From positions 206,929 through 270,928 of the forward strand of contig NZ_JHEL01000010.1 in the NCBI RefSeq assembly GCF_000710345.2: 64,000 nt of DNA, written 5' to 3'. The number at the start of each line of letters is the position of its first letter. The stretch's first letter is position 1. Source of the stretch: Curtobacterium sp. S6 (GTDB lineage Bacteria; Actinomycetota; Actinomycetes; Actinomycetales; Micrococcaceae). Below the pieces are notes generated by a model. That model was given only the letters and a program-made list of their open reading frames with translations. It searched no databases and was not told the origin of the DNA. Position numbers and translations under genes: made by a program. Below, piece after piece: positions 1 through 7,921 of this stretch.

Positions 1-816
1 CTTTCGGCATCCTGGCAGCTGACCTTCGGCCCGTACATCGCCGACTACAGCCGGTACCTCCCCGAATCCACCTCGCAGCGCTCGACGATCGGCTGGACCT
101 TCGGCGGCAGTTTCTTCGGGGCTTCCCTGGCCATGACGGTCGGGGCCTTCGCGGCGCACCTCGGCGGTGAAGCCTTCGGCGCCCACCAGGTCGGGTACCT
201 GTCCGGGCTGGCGGGATCGTTCTTCTGGCTGGTGCTGCTGGCGGTCGTCGTCGGGAAGCTGACCGGCAATACGCTGAGCTCCTACGGCGGCTTCATGTCC
301 CTGGCGACGATCGTCACCGCGATTGCCCGCCACGAGGTCATCAAGCCCAAGGCCCGCTCGATCTACGTGTTGATCATCTCGCTGCTGGCCGTGATCATCG
401 CGTTGTTGGCATCGGACAACTTCGTCGCGGTCTTCACCGACTTCCTGCTGTTTTTGCTCTACTTCATGACGCCGTGGTCCTCGATCAACCTGGTGGACTA
501 TTACCTCGTGCGCCACAAGAAGTACGACGTCGACGCCCTGTTCCAGCGCAACGGCCCCTACGGAACCATCAACAAAGGAGCGTTCCTCGCTTACGGGCTG
601 GGCGTGCTGATCCAGATTCCGTTCATGAATTCCGAGCTGTACGTGGGACCCATCGCCAACCTCTTCGGAGGCGCGGAGGTTGCCTGGATCATCGGCCTGG
701 CGGTCTCCGGTGCGCTGTACCTCTACATCGCCAAACGCAACCAAGCCCGTGGGCTCAACCCCGCCGGCAAGCCCCTCACCCGCACCGAACCCACCACCGA
801 AAGGGTCTCCTCGTGA
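1..816 (+). CDS. NCS1-family nucleobase/cation permease, C-terminal part (5' end outside window)
   Basis: The reading frame is open from base 1, so the gene starts before the window. Codons 1-44 continue directly into the part that follows the first visible ATG at 133. The first residues contain SWQLTFGPYIADYSRYLP, a hallmark of purine-cytosine permeases of the NCS1 family (CodB-like), which import nucleobases or related compounds with H+ or Na+. About seven hydrophobic helices follow, ending in a short polar tail. The stop overlaps the GTG start of the flavin reductase (GTGA), so the two are translationally coupled. Substrate cannot be read from this fragment; cytosine, purines, hydantoins, thiamine or other bases are all known in the family. 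The family call is strong. Confidence 0.9.
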   Translation, partial: LSASWQLTFGPYIADYSRYLPESTSQRSTIGWTFGGSFFGASLAMTVGAFAAHLGGEAFGAHQVGYLSGLAGSFFWLVLLAVVVGKLTGNTLSSYGGFMSLATIVTAIARHEVIKPKARSIYVLIISLLAVIIALLASDNFVAVFTDFLLFLLYFMTPWSSINLVDYYLVRHKKYDVDALFQRNGPYGTINKGAFLAYGLGVLIQIPFMNSELYVGPIANLFGGAEVAWIIGLAVSGALYLYIAKRNQARGLNPAGKPLTRTEPTTERVSS

Positions 817-1469
817 AATACGATCCGAACGCAGCCACCAAGCCCCTGGACCATTCGCCGTTCAAGGCGCTCACGGTTCCGCGCCCGATCGGGTGGCTCT
901 CCAGCGTCAGCGAGGACGGCGTCGAGAATATTGCGCCGTACAGCCAGTGGCAGAACCTGACCTTCGATCCGCCGATGGTCATGTTCGCCGCGAACCAGTA
1001 CCCGGACGGGCGCCGCAAGGACACCGTGGTCAACGCGGAGAAGACCGGCTGGTTCGTGTGGAACATGGCCACGTGGGACCTCCGCGAGGCCGTGAACACC
1101 AGCGCGATGGTGTTGCCCTCCGAGGAGAGCGAATTCGACCGCCTCGACGTCACGCGCAGCTACGCGGACCTCTCCAACACCCCGATGGTCTCCGAGAGCC
1201 CGTTCCACTACGAGTGCAAGTACCTGACCACGCACCGCCTTCCGGGGAAGTCCAACGTCGGGACGATCGACGTGGTCTACGCGACCGTCGAGCGCATCCA
1301 CCTGGATGAGCGGTTCCTGACCGACACCGGGCGCGTGGACATCGAGGCCGTGAAGCCGATCGCCCGCATGGGGTACTTCGACTACACGGTGGTCACGGAC
1401 ACCTTCGAGATGCGAGTCCCGGGGGCCGACGCCGACGCGCAGGCCGGGTTGGGCGGGCAACCGCGGTAA
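813..1469 (+). CDS. flavin reductase family protein (FMN-binding split barrel)
   Basis: A 218-residue protein of the DIM6/NTAB flavin reductase type. It has the typical start (KALTVPRPIGWLSSVSEDG), an NIAPYSQWQNLTFDPPMVMF block and PGKSNVGTIDVVYATVERIH in the second half. Such proteins bind FMN and reduce it with NAD(P)H or use it as a cofactor. I chose the GTG at 813 because it overlaps the upstream permease stop by four bases and follows a GAAAGG ribosome site at about 799-804. A longer frame running back to 474 lies inside the permease gene and is not credible. Coupling to an NCS1 permease suggests a role in oxidative breakdown of an imported nitrogen compound, but that is inference. Confidence 0.85.
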   Translation: MKYDPNAATKPLDHSPFKALTVPRPIGWLSSVSEDGVENIAPYSQWQNLTFDPPMVMFAANQYPDGRRKDTVVNAEKTGWFVWNMATWDLREAVNTSAMVLPSEESEFDRLDVTRSYADLSNTPMVSESPFHYECKYLTTHRLPGKSNVGTIDVVYATVERIHLDERFLTDTGRVDIEAVKPIARMGYFDYTVVTDTFEMRVPGADADAQAGLGGQPR

Positions 1470-1570
1470 CGCAGGTCGCGGGGTTCGGCGTCGGGACGCT
1501 CGGACAACTCGGAGAGGTTGGAGTAACATCTCGGGCTACATCAATGATTCGTCCTATGAGGTGCCGTCTC

Positions 1571-1924
1571 ATGCCGCATACAACCCGTTTATCCGAGTCC
1601 GTGGTGACCACGGAGGTGTTCGACAAGCTACCGATCGTCCAGGAATCCACCACCTCGAGGGTTCTGGTCAATAACGCGCTTCTGCGCCAGGTGACATTTT
1701 CGATGGACGCCGGCCAGATTCTCACGGAGCACGCCTCCAGCCGGGCCGTCGTCGTCACGATTCTCGGCGGTCGCATGGTCTTCACGGTCTCCGGCACGGC
1801 TCACACGGTGACGGCGGGTGACTCGATCTTCCTGGCACCGAATGAACGGCACGCCGTGGAAGCCCTCGAGCCGTCCCGCATGTCGCTGACTTTGGTCCGC
1901 GCGGACGGCGGGGAGGAACGGTGA
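1571..1924 (+). CDS. small cupin-domain protein
   Basis: A 117-residue single-domain cupin. The stretch ILTEHASSRAVVVTILGGRM resembles cupin motif 1 and FLAPNERHAVEALEPSRMSL motif 2, with histidines that could bind a metal. The start at 1571 was preferred over the ATG at 1544 because GAGGTG at about 1556-1561 sits seven bases before it; the upstream ATG has no clear ribosome site. The last codons overlap the GTG start of the methyltransferase (GTGA), so the pair is probably one transcript. Proteins like this often bind or sense small ligands. No substrate can be named. Confidence 0.75.
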   Translation: MPHTTRLSESVVTTEVFDKLPIVQESTTSRVLVNNALLRQVTFSMDAGQILTEHASSRAVVVTILGGRMVFTVSGTAHTVTAGDSIFLAPNERHAVEALEPSRMSLTLVRADGGEER

Positions 1925-2736
1925 GCCGGGACCGGAAAGGATCGCGCAGCGGTCCGGAAGAGAAACGTCTCCAGGGGCATTGGCTGCTCGCCACGATGGG
2001 CAAGACCGTCCTGCGTCCCGGAGGCCTCGAGATGACCGAGGCCCTGCTGGAGCACGCGCGTCCGCTACCCGGCGAAACGGTGGTCGAGTTTGGTCCCGGC
2101 GTGGGCAGGACCGCGAGGTTATTGCTCGGAACGTCCCCCGCGCGGTACATCGGCGTCGACCCCAACCCGGAAGGGGCGCCCGCGCTCCGGAAGGTGTTGG
2201 CGGACTTTCCGCATGTCAGCACCCGTGTGGTGACCGCGGACGCCAAGTCCACCGGCCTCCCGGATGAAAGCGCGGACGTCGTGATCGGCGAGGCCATGCT
2301 GACCATGATGAACCCGCGGGACAAGGTCGCGATCATTGCCGAAGCGGCCCGGATCCTTAAGCCGGGCGGCCGCTACGTGGTCCACGAGATGGGGCTCGCG
2401 CCCGAAGACATCGACCCGGACACGGCCGCCGAGCTTCAGAAGGAGATTTCCCGGACGGTCAAGGTCGGCGCCAGGCCGTCGACGATGGACCAGTGGCGAG
2501 CCCTCCTCACGGAAGCTGGGTTCAGCATACGGTTCGCCCATCAGAATCCGATGAATCTGCTGGAGCCCCGGCGCGTACTCGCGGACGAGGGCCTCCTGGG
2601 CACAGCGCGCATCGCGAAGAACATGATCGTCAATCCCGCCGGCCGGCACAGGATGCTGACGATGCGGGCGGTCTTCCGGAAATACGGCGAGCACCTGTGC
2701 GGCGTCGGATTCGTCGCTACGGCATCGAAGGGATGA
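1921..2736 (+). CDS. class I SAM-dependent methyltransferase
   Basis: A 271-residue protein. SAM-binding motif I is clear as VVEFGPGVGRTARLL near residues 45-60, followed by an acidic YIGVDPNP motif II and SADVVIGEAMLTMMN. AARILKPGGRYVVHEM is the typical post-motif of UbiE/Methyltransf_11 enzymes. GTG start, four-base overlap with the cupin gene. The C-terminal 80 residues are less conserved and probably form the acceptor site. The acceptor is unknown; the cupin partner gives no firm hint. Confidence 0.85.
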   Translation: MSRDRKGSRSGPEEKRLQGHWLLATMGKTVLRPGGLEMTEALLEHARPLPGETVVEFGPGVGRTARLLLGTSPARYIGVDPNPEGAPALRKVLADFPHVSTRVVTADAKSTGLPDESADVVIGEAMLTMMNPRDKVAIIAEAARILKPGGRYVVHEMGLAPEDIDPDTAAELQKEISRTVKVGARPSTMDQWRALLTEAGFSIRFAHQNPMNLLEPRRVLADEGLLGTARIAKNMIVNPAGRHRMLTMRAVFRKYGEHLCGVGFVATASKG

Positions 2737-2740
2737 GGGG

Positions 2741-2862
2741 CTCAGGCCCGGAAAAGGCGCGGACGCGCGTCAATCCATGGAAATAAAGAATTAATTTGGT
2801 AACCATCGCACTGATTCCGAACCTATTTTGCATGGAATGTCTTACCCCGAAGCGGGCCTGAG
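2741..2862. repeat. 10-bp inverted repeats enclosing an AT-rich spacer
   Basis: CTCAGGCCCG at 2741-2750 is exactly complementary to CGGGCCTGAG at 2853-2862, about 100 bases apart. The interior is markedly AT-rich compared with the flanks and codes for nothing. The element lies between the methyltransferase stop and the end of the Abi_2 gene. It could be a structured RNA, a long-range hairpin, a small mobile-element remnant or chance. No target duplication was seen. Confidence 0.35.
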
Positions 2863-2901
2863 ATTCGCGATCCTGGTCACCTAAAGCACGACCTCATCGA
2901 C

Positions 2902-3999
2902 CTAAAAATTGCCACTCCAATTGTTTGGCAATCCCATGGCCGCTGGATCTACAAGTGGATTTCGCAAGAAATCCGAGTTGATAACTTGAGAAATTTTATC
3001 GGGCCAGCTCGTCCCCGGGGAGGCCATCCGCAAGAGGTGAGCCATAACGGTAAGAGCGCCAAAGATTCTTTCGCTTTGCCCCTCAGGGAGGCCGTTAAAC
3101 TCGCGCTGAGTCCGCAAGGCCACTGTCGGAGCCGGCGTGAACTTCTTGTTCCATAACCGACCATGGTGGGCACAAACATTTCGCACGACCGTAAGTTGTT
3201 CCATCCATCGAACCAACGGAGGAAGTGCTTTTACCTTGCGCTGTTGATTGAGCGATAGTTGACCAAGATCCGGGACTATCTCGAGCCCCTCGCTAATACA
3301 TCGTTGATCACGCGCCGGGAGGCCTTCAAAGAGCCGGGAAACATCTGCAAAGTCTAGAACTTCAGCTAAGACCCAAAAAGGATATTTGTCCGCGTATTCA
3401 TATTTGTAATGCTTTACAGACTCGTTAGTTCGAGCAGCAAGATCAATACGCTTTCTGGCAACTTTCATCCAATCCGAATGACAGAATTTTGGCCGAAACC
3501 TATCGTGCTCCAAGTAAGCGAGAGGTCCATTAACACACAGTAATTCACCCATACGAGTACGCATAGTAACCTCGATCCGCTCCATGCCATCATGAACCAA
3601 GGTGCGCAATTTTCTATCCGACTCGTAAAGATCAACAACGTCACGAAACCTTGCTCCCTGAACGAAATTGTCCGTTCGGATGTTCCGGGGATCCATCGAT
3701 CTCGCCGGATACCAATATGCGGAAAGCCGATAGTAACTCACGTTGGAGAGCCACTGGAGAGCAAGGCCCTCATCAACAGACATACCACGACGCCTGAGCA
3801 ATTCGACGTGTTGCTCGACCGTCAAGGACGGTTTAAGCGACCTAGCCAATTCGTGGTCCTCAGTGCCTAGAAAGAGATCCAGCCCACTCCCAACCGTAGT
3901 CGGGGCAGGCTGAACGGTTGAGGCGATAATATCACAAGTGCATACCGCCGTCCGCCTCTTGAGCCACTTATTGCATCCCCCAGTGCGTCGCCCGACCAC
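2902..3999 (-). CDS. Abi family protein (Abi_2, AbiD/AbiF-like abortive infection)
   Basis: A 365-residue frame whose body matches the Abi_2 family: KPSLTVEQHVELLRRRGM, then LSNVSYYRLSAYWYP, then VTMRTRMGELL, and close to the C-terminus the signature VVRNVCAHHGRLWN. Family members are lactococcal-type abortive-infection proteins that stop growth of phage-infected cells; the RNxxxH core is thought to make some of them RNases. The GTG at 3999 has no ribosome site and overlaps the next gene by 32 bases. No better start is visible before the conserved domain, which begins near residue 55, so the start is unsettled. Base composition is clearly lower in GC than the neighbours (one 60-base line near 3361 is about 35%), a sign of recent transfer. 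Confidence 0.85.
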   Translation of the reverse strand: MVGRRTGGCNKWLKRRTAVCTCDIIASTVQPAPTTVGSGLDLFLGTEDHELARSLKPSLTVEQHVELLRRRGMSVDEGLALQWLSNVSYYRLSAYWYPARSMDPRNIRTDNFVQGARFRDVVDLYESDRKLRTLVHDGMERIEVTMRTRMGELLCVNGPLAYLEHDRFRPKFCHSDWMKVARKRIDLAARTNESVKHYKYEYADKYPFWVLAEVLDFADVSRLFEGLPARDQRCISEGLEIVPDLGQLSLNQQRKVKALPPLVRWMEQLTVVRNVCAHHGRLWNKKFTPAPTVALRTQREFNGLPEGQSERIFGALTVMAHLLRMASPGTSWPDKISQVINSDFLRNPLVDPAAMGLPNNWSGNF

Positions 4000-5446
4000 C
4001 GACGAACGTCGCGGCCACCGGCATGTCCGCCAGGTTCCGCGCGGATTCCTCCGGCGTCGCCCCCGCGAACGGGTCGCGGTCCACGAGCACGACGTCGGCG
4101 GCGTCGCCCGTGCGGATCCGGTTGATTCCGTCCGTCGACGCGGCGAGCGCCTCCCGCGCCGTCAGGGACTGCTCGGGATGCCACGCCTCGCGGCCATCCG
4201 CCGAGCGATGAACGGCCGCCGCCATCGCGAGCCACGGGTCGAGCGGGGCCACCGGGGCGTCCGAGCCCATCGCGAGGGTCACCCCGCGGTCGCGCATGGT
4301 GCGCAAGGCGAAGCATCGCTCGGCGCGATCGGCCCATAACCGGTCCATGACGTCGCGGTCGTCGAGCAACTGCGCCGGTTGCACGCTTGCGGTCAGGCCG
4401 GCTCGGGCCAGACGATCGATATCCTCCCAGCGGATCACCTGGGCGTGCTCGATCGAGCCGCGCGCGCCCGTCTGCTCGAAGGCGTCGAGGGCCTCCCCGA
4501 CGGCGGCATCGCCGAGGGCGTGCAGGGCCACATCCAGCCCCGAGCCCCTCGCCAGGCCCAAGAGCCTGCGCAGCTCCGGTGCGGGCACCGTCTGCACGCC
4601 GCGCGCATTCGTGAGGTCTGCGGCGTCCAGGTACGGGTCGCAACAGTGTGCGGTCCGGGTCCCGAGCGAGCCGTCGGAGATGATCTTGAGGGGTCCCATG
4701 CGCACCAGACCGTGCTCGTCCAGGGCGTCCCCGCTGGTCAGGCCGCGGGCCAGGACCTCATCCATCCGGTCGGGGTACACGCCGGTGCGGACCCGAAACG
4801 GGGCGGGCTCCCCCGCGAGCCGCTCGGGCCACACATCGTGATTCGCGGCAAATTCCAGGTCGACGATCCCCACCACGCCCCGGGCCGAGGCCGCCTGCAT
4901 CGCGTCGCGGACCGCCGAGGCGGTATCCGGCACGTGCGGCTCGATCTTCGCGAACAGCGGGAACCAACGGTCTTCGTCGATGAGACCGTCGATTCCACTC
5001 ACGCCCACCAGGGCCAGGGCCGCCGAATTCAGCCAGCCATTGTGCATATCCCCGCTGATCAGAATCGCGGGCCGGGCGCCTGTCACCGCGTCCAGTTCCG
5101 CGACGGTCGGCTGCCTGGGCCACACCGACGCGCGGTATCCGAAGCCGAAGATCACCGCCTCGTCCTCGGGATTCTCCAGCACAGCCTCCCCGACGATGCG
5201 GGTCACCGCGTCGGCCGTGGCCGTCCCGCGCAGGTCCAGGCGTGACCGGGAAACCGCCCACTGGTCGAAGTGCACGTGGGCGTCCCACAGGCCGGGGATC
5301 AGCCATCGCCCGTCGGCGTCGACGACCTCGTCCGAGGGGCGGGGCTCGATGCTCGGGCCGAGGTCCACGCGGCCGTCGGCGAGGCGCGCGTCCACGATGG
5401 CCCCGGTGGCGGCGTCGCGGACGTGGCGCAGGAGATAAGAGATCAT
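3968..5446 (-). CDS. amidohydrolase (Amidohydro_3/YtcJ-like) in the mur operon
   Basis: A 492-residue metal-dependent hydrolase. The N-terminal small beta domain ends in WLIPGLWDAHVHFDQW, whose HxH pair binds the catalytic metal. Later come SIEHAQVI and LAMGSDAPVAPLDPWLAM with the catalytic Asp, and a C-terminal return to the beta domain (GDAADVVLVDRDPFAG). This is the YtcJ/Amidohydro_3 type, many of which act on N-acyl or imide bonds. It starts 17 bases after the murP stop with a strong AAGGGGG site, so it is the last gene of murR-murQ-murP. Location suggests action on a cell-wall-derived amide, but the substrate is unknown. No signal peptide, so it is cytoplasmic. Confidence 0.85.
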   Translation of the reverse strand: MISYLLRHVRDAATGAIVDARLADGRVDLGPSIEPRPSDEVVDADGRWLIPGLWDAHVHFDQWAVSRSRLDLRGTATADAVTRIVGEAVLENPEDEAVIFGFGYRASVWPRQPTVAELDAVTGARPAILISGDMHNGWLNSAALALVGVSGIDGLIDEDRWFPLFAKIEPHVPDTASAVRDAMQAASARGVVGIVDLEFAANHDVWPERLAGEPAPFRVRTGVYPDRMDEVLARGLTSGDALDEHGLVRMGPLKIISDGSLGTRTAHCCDPYLDAADLTNARGVQTVPAPELRRLLGLARGSGLDVALHALGDAAVGEALDAFEQTGARGSIEHAQVIRWEDIDRLARAGLTASVQPAQLLDDRDVMDRLWADRAERCFALRTMRDRGVTLAMGSDAPVAPLDPWLAMAAAVHRSADGREAWHPEQSLTAREALAASTDGINRIRTGDAADVVLVDRDPFAGATPEESARNLADMPVAATFVGGRATHWGMQ

Positions 5447-5463
5447 GATCCCCCTTTTCTACC

Positions 5464-6972
5464 TCATGCGGCTTCCGACTCCACAGTCGAGGCGTCATCG
5501 GACATCCGCTCGACCAGATCCTTCGGCACGCCGAAGAAGTACGTCAGCAGGAATCCCGCGATGTAGGAGATCACGAGTCCGACGCCGTAGATAGCGATCG
5601 CCGAGCCGATGCCGTGATTGCCCGCCGCCAGCGGGAAGAGCGCCCAGCCGCTCGGCCCGATCGCCGTGGATCCCGTCGCGAACCCCAATTGGTTAAACAG
5701 GCCGATGAATCCGCCGCCGAAGGCGCCGCCAATGCACGCGGTGATGAACGGGCGTCCCATCGGCAGGGTCACGCCGTAGATCAGGGGCTCTCCGACGCCC
5801 AGGATGCCCGCCGGAAGGGCCGACTTGATGGTGTTGCGCAGGGCGTGGTTGTGGATGCGCAGATACACGGCCGCGGTGGCCCCGACCTGCCCTCCGCCGG
5901 CCATCGCGAGGATGGGCAACAACACCGTGTACCCCGCCTGCGCGATGAGCGTGGTGTGAATGGGAATGAGGGCCTGGTGCAGACCGAGCATCACGAGGGG
6001 CAGGAACAGCCCGGCCAGGACGAATCCGGCGAAGCCGCCGCCCGCGCCGAGCAACCAGGTGGCCGCCGCGCCGATTCCCGTGGAGATCCACCCGGCGACC
6101 GTCATGAGTGGGAAGAGCGTCAACGCGCCGGCGACGAGCACGGTCACGGTCGGCACGATCAGCATGGCCAGGGATTCCGGCGCCCACTTGCGGCACCATC
6201 GTTCGATGTAGGCCGCCAGGATCGCGGCGAACAGCGCGCCGATCACGCCGCCCTGCCCCGGAACCAGCTCGGTGCCCAGGATGGACACCTTGGCCACGCC
6301 CGCGAAGGGGATGATCGCGGCGACCGCCCCGCCCAGCACCGGCGTACCGCCGAATTCCTTGGCGGCGTTCATGCCCACGAAGACGGCGATCAGGGTCATG
6401 AATCCGCTGGAGATCGCCGTGAGCACGGGAACCACGCCGGTCGCCCACGGCCACGCCCCGTTGGCCGCGAAGTTCTGCAACACACCGCTGATGCCCGCGA
6501 CGATGCCGCACGCGATCAGCGCCGGAATCAGCGGCAGGAAGATGTTGGCGATGCGGCCCAGGAAAGCTCGCACCGGGGAGGAGCGTTTGGCCTTCTGGGA
6601 GCTCTTCATGCGGGCGCCCAGGGCCTGAAGGTCGTCCGGGGAGGCAGCCCCTCCCGTGGCGGCCTCGGGCTCGCTCGCCCCGGTTGCCGCCGTGGCCTCG
6701 GTGCTGCCTTCCGCCTCCGGAGCCCCGGCGAGCGTCGTCTCGATGTCTCGGGCGACCGTGTCGACGATGCCCGGTCCCAGCACGACCTGCATCGTGGGTC
6801 CGGGCACCACCCCGAGGACCTCGTCGATGCCGCGCAGGGCCTCGACGTCGACCCGGGACTCATCCGCGACCGGAATGCGCAACCGGGTGATGCAGTTCTC
6901 CACACCGCCAATGTTTGCGGCGCCGCCGAGGCCGGCGATCACCTGCTGGGAAATGTGCTTCTCGTCGGCCAT
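5464..6972 (-). CDS. murP: PTS EIIBC permease, MurNAc-type
   Basis: A 502-residue PTS permease of the glucose/sucrose superfamily with EIIB first. Cys27 in GGVENCITRLR is the phosphorylated residue. An Ala/Glu-rich linker (about 85-120) leads to an EIIC domain with about ten membrane helices, including a GVGEPLIYGVTLPMGRPF loop that contacts sugar. There is no EIIA domain, as in E. coli MurP, so an outside EIIA is needed; the free EIIA at 55238 could serve. The ATG at 6972 follows GGAG and removes an implausible Arg-rich extension. Placement 34 bases after murQ makes MurNAc the likely substrate, taken up as MurNAc-6-phosphate. A related beta-glucoside sugar is a remote alternative. Confidence 0.87.
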   Translation of the reverse strand: MADEKHISQQVIAGLGGAANIGGVENCITRLRIPVADESRVDVEALRGIDEVLGVVPGPTMQVVLGPGIVDTVARDIETTLAGAPEAEGSTEATAATGASEPEAATGGAASPDDLQALGARMKSSQKAKRSSPVRAFLGRIANIFLPLIPALIACGIVAGISGVLQNFAANGAWPWATGVVPVLTAISSGFMTLIAVFVGMNAAKEFGGTPVLGGAVAAIIPFAGVAKVSILGTELVPGQGGVIGALFAAILAAYIERWCRKWAPESLAMLIVPTVTVLVAGALTLFPLMTVAGWISTGIGAAATWLLGAGGGFAGFVLAGLFLPLVMLGLHQALIPIHTTLIAQAGYTVLLPILAMAGGGQVGATAAVYLRIHNHALRNTIKSALPAGILGVGEPLIYGVTLPMGRPFITACIGGAFGGGFIGLFNQLGFATGSTAIGPSGWALFPLAAGNHGIGSAIAIYGVGLVISYIAGFLLTYFFGVPKDLVERMSDDASTVESEAA

Positions 6973-7006
6973 GACGACTCCTTTGTCCGTGTGCCGTGGT
7001 GTTTCT

Positions 7007-7921
7007 TCAGCCCTGGTGGGCGGTGCGATCGAGGGCGGTTCGTAGCACGCCCGCGTCTCGTGCCAGCTCGGTTTCGGCCCGTTCCGCCGAGAGATTGCCG
7101 AGGATCGACAGGATCGCGACCTTCGCGCTGCCGCCGGCGGCATCCACCGCGCGCTCGACGGTCTCGGCTTCGGCCCCGGTGACTTCGGCGACGATGCGTC
7201 GCACCCGCTCCCGAAGTTTGATGTTGGTCGACTGCACGTCGACCATGAGGTTTCCGTAGGTCTTCCCGAGCCGGACCATCGCGATGGTCGAGATCATGTT
7301 GAGCACGAGCTTCTGGGCGGTGCCAGACTTGAGACGTGTCGAACCCGCGACCAGCTCGGGGCCGACGACCACGTCGATCGGGTGCCGGGCGGCGGCCGCG
7401 AGCGCGGACCCGTCGTTGCACGCGATGGACCCGGTGGTCGCGCCGCGCTGGGCGGCTTCCCGCACGGCCCCGATCGCGTACGGGGTCCTCCCGGAGGCGG
7501 AAACCCCCACGACCGTGTCCTGAGGGCCGACGTCCAGGCCCGCGACGGCTCGGGCGCCGGCGGCGTCGTCGTCCTCGGCCCCCTCGATCGCAGACACCAA
7601 CGCGTCCGGGCCACCGGCGATCAGGCCGACGACCTGGCCCGGCCGGGTGTTGAAGGTCGGCGGGCACTCGGAGGCGTCCAAGACCCCGAGCCGGCCCGCG
7701 GTTCCGGCGCCGGCGTAGATCAGCCGGCCCCCGACCCGCAGACCGGGCAGGGCGGCGTCGATCAGGGCCGCGATCTCCTCGGTGTGTTGCCCCACGGCGA
7801 GCGGAACCGTCGAGTCCTGCTGGTTCATCAGCCGGGCGAGTTCGTCGGTGGGCATCCTGTCGATGGCGGAAAACGTCGTGTTGACGGATTCGGTGGTGGG
7901 AATGTTCGGGTTTTGGCTCAT
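7007..7921 (-). CDS. murQ: N-acetylmuramic acid 6-phosphate etherase
   Basis: A 304-residue SIS-domain lyase that splits the lactyl ether of MurNAc-6-phosphate to give GlcNAc-6-phosphate and D-lactate. Diagnostic blocks are TESVNTTFSAIDRMPTDEL, GRLIYAGAGTAGRLGVLDAS with ECPPTFN (Glu85), IEGAEDD (Glu116), GVSASGRTPYAIGAV and LKSGTAQKLVLNMISTIAMV. Length is normal for the family. ATG at 7921 overlaps the regulator stop by four bases (ATGA). The much longer upstream extension of this frame is inside murR and is not real. The product feeds NagA, encoded at 18222. Confidence 0.96.
   Translation of the reverse strand: MSQNPNIPTTESVNTTFSAIDRMPTDELARLMNQQDSTVPLAVGQHTEEIAALIDAALPGLRVGGRLIYAGAGTAGRLGVLDASECPPTFNTRPGQVVGLIAGGPDALVSAIEGAEDDDAAGARAVAGLDVGPQDTVVGVSASGRTPYAIGAVREAAQRGATTGSIACNDGSALAAAARHPIDVVVGPELVAGSTRLKSGTAQKLVLNMISTIAMVRLGKTYGNLMVDVQSTNIKLRERVRRIVAEVTGAEAETVERAVDAAGGSAKVAILSILGNLSAERAETELARDAGVLRTALDRTAHQG

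Noticed and set aside
5614..7182. 522-codon plus-strand frame opposite murP
   Set aside because: Shadow of a GC-rich gene: the product is rich in Arg, Gly, Asp and His without any motif, while the minus strand encodes a clear PTS permease. The same holds for the long antisense frames at 24736-26757, 45108-46649, 49827-51803 and 61236-63080.
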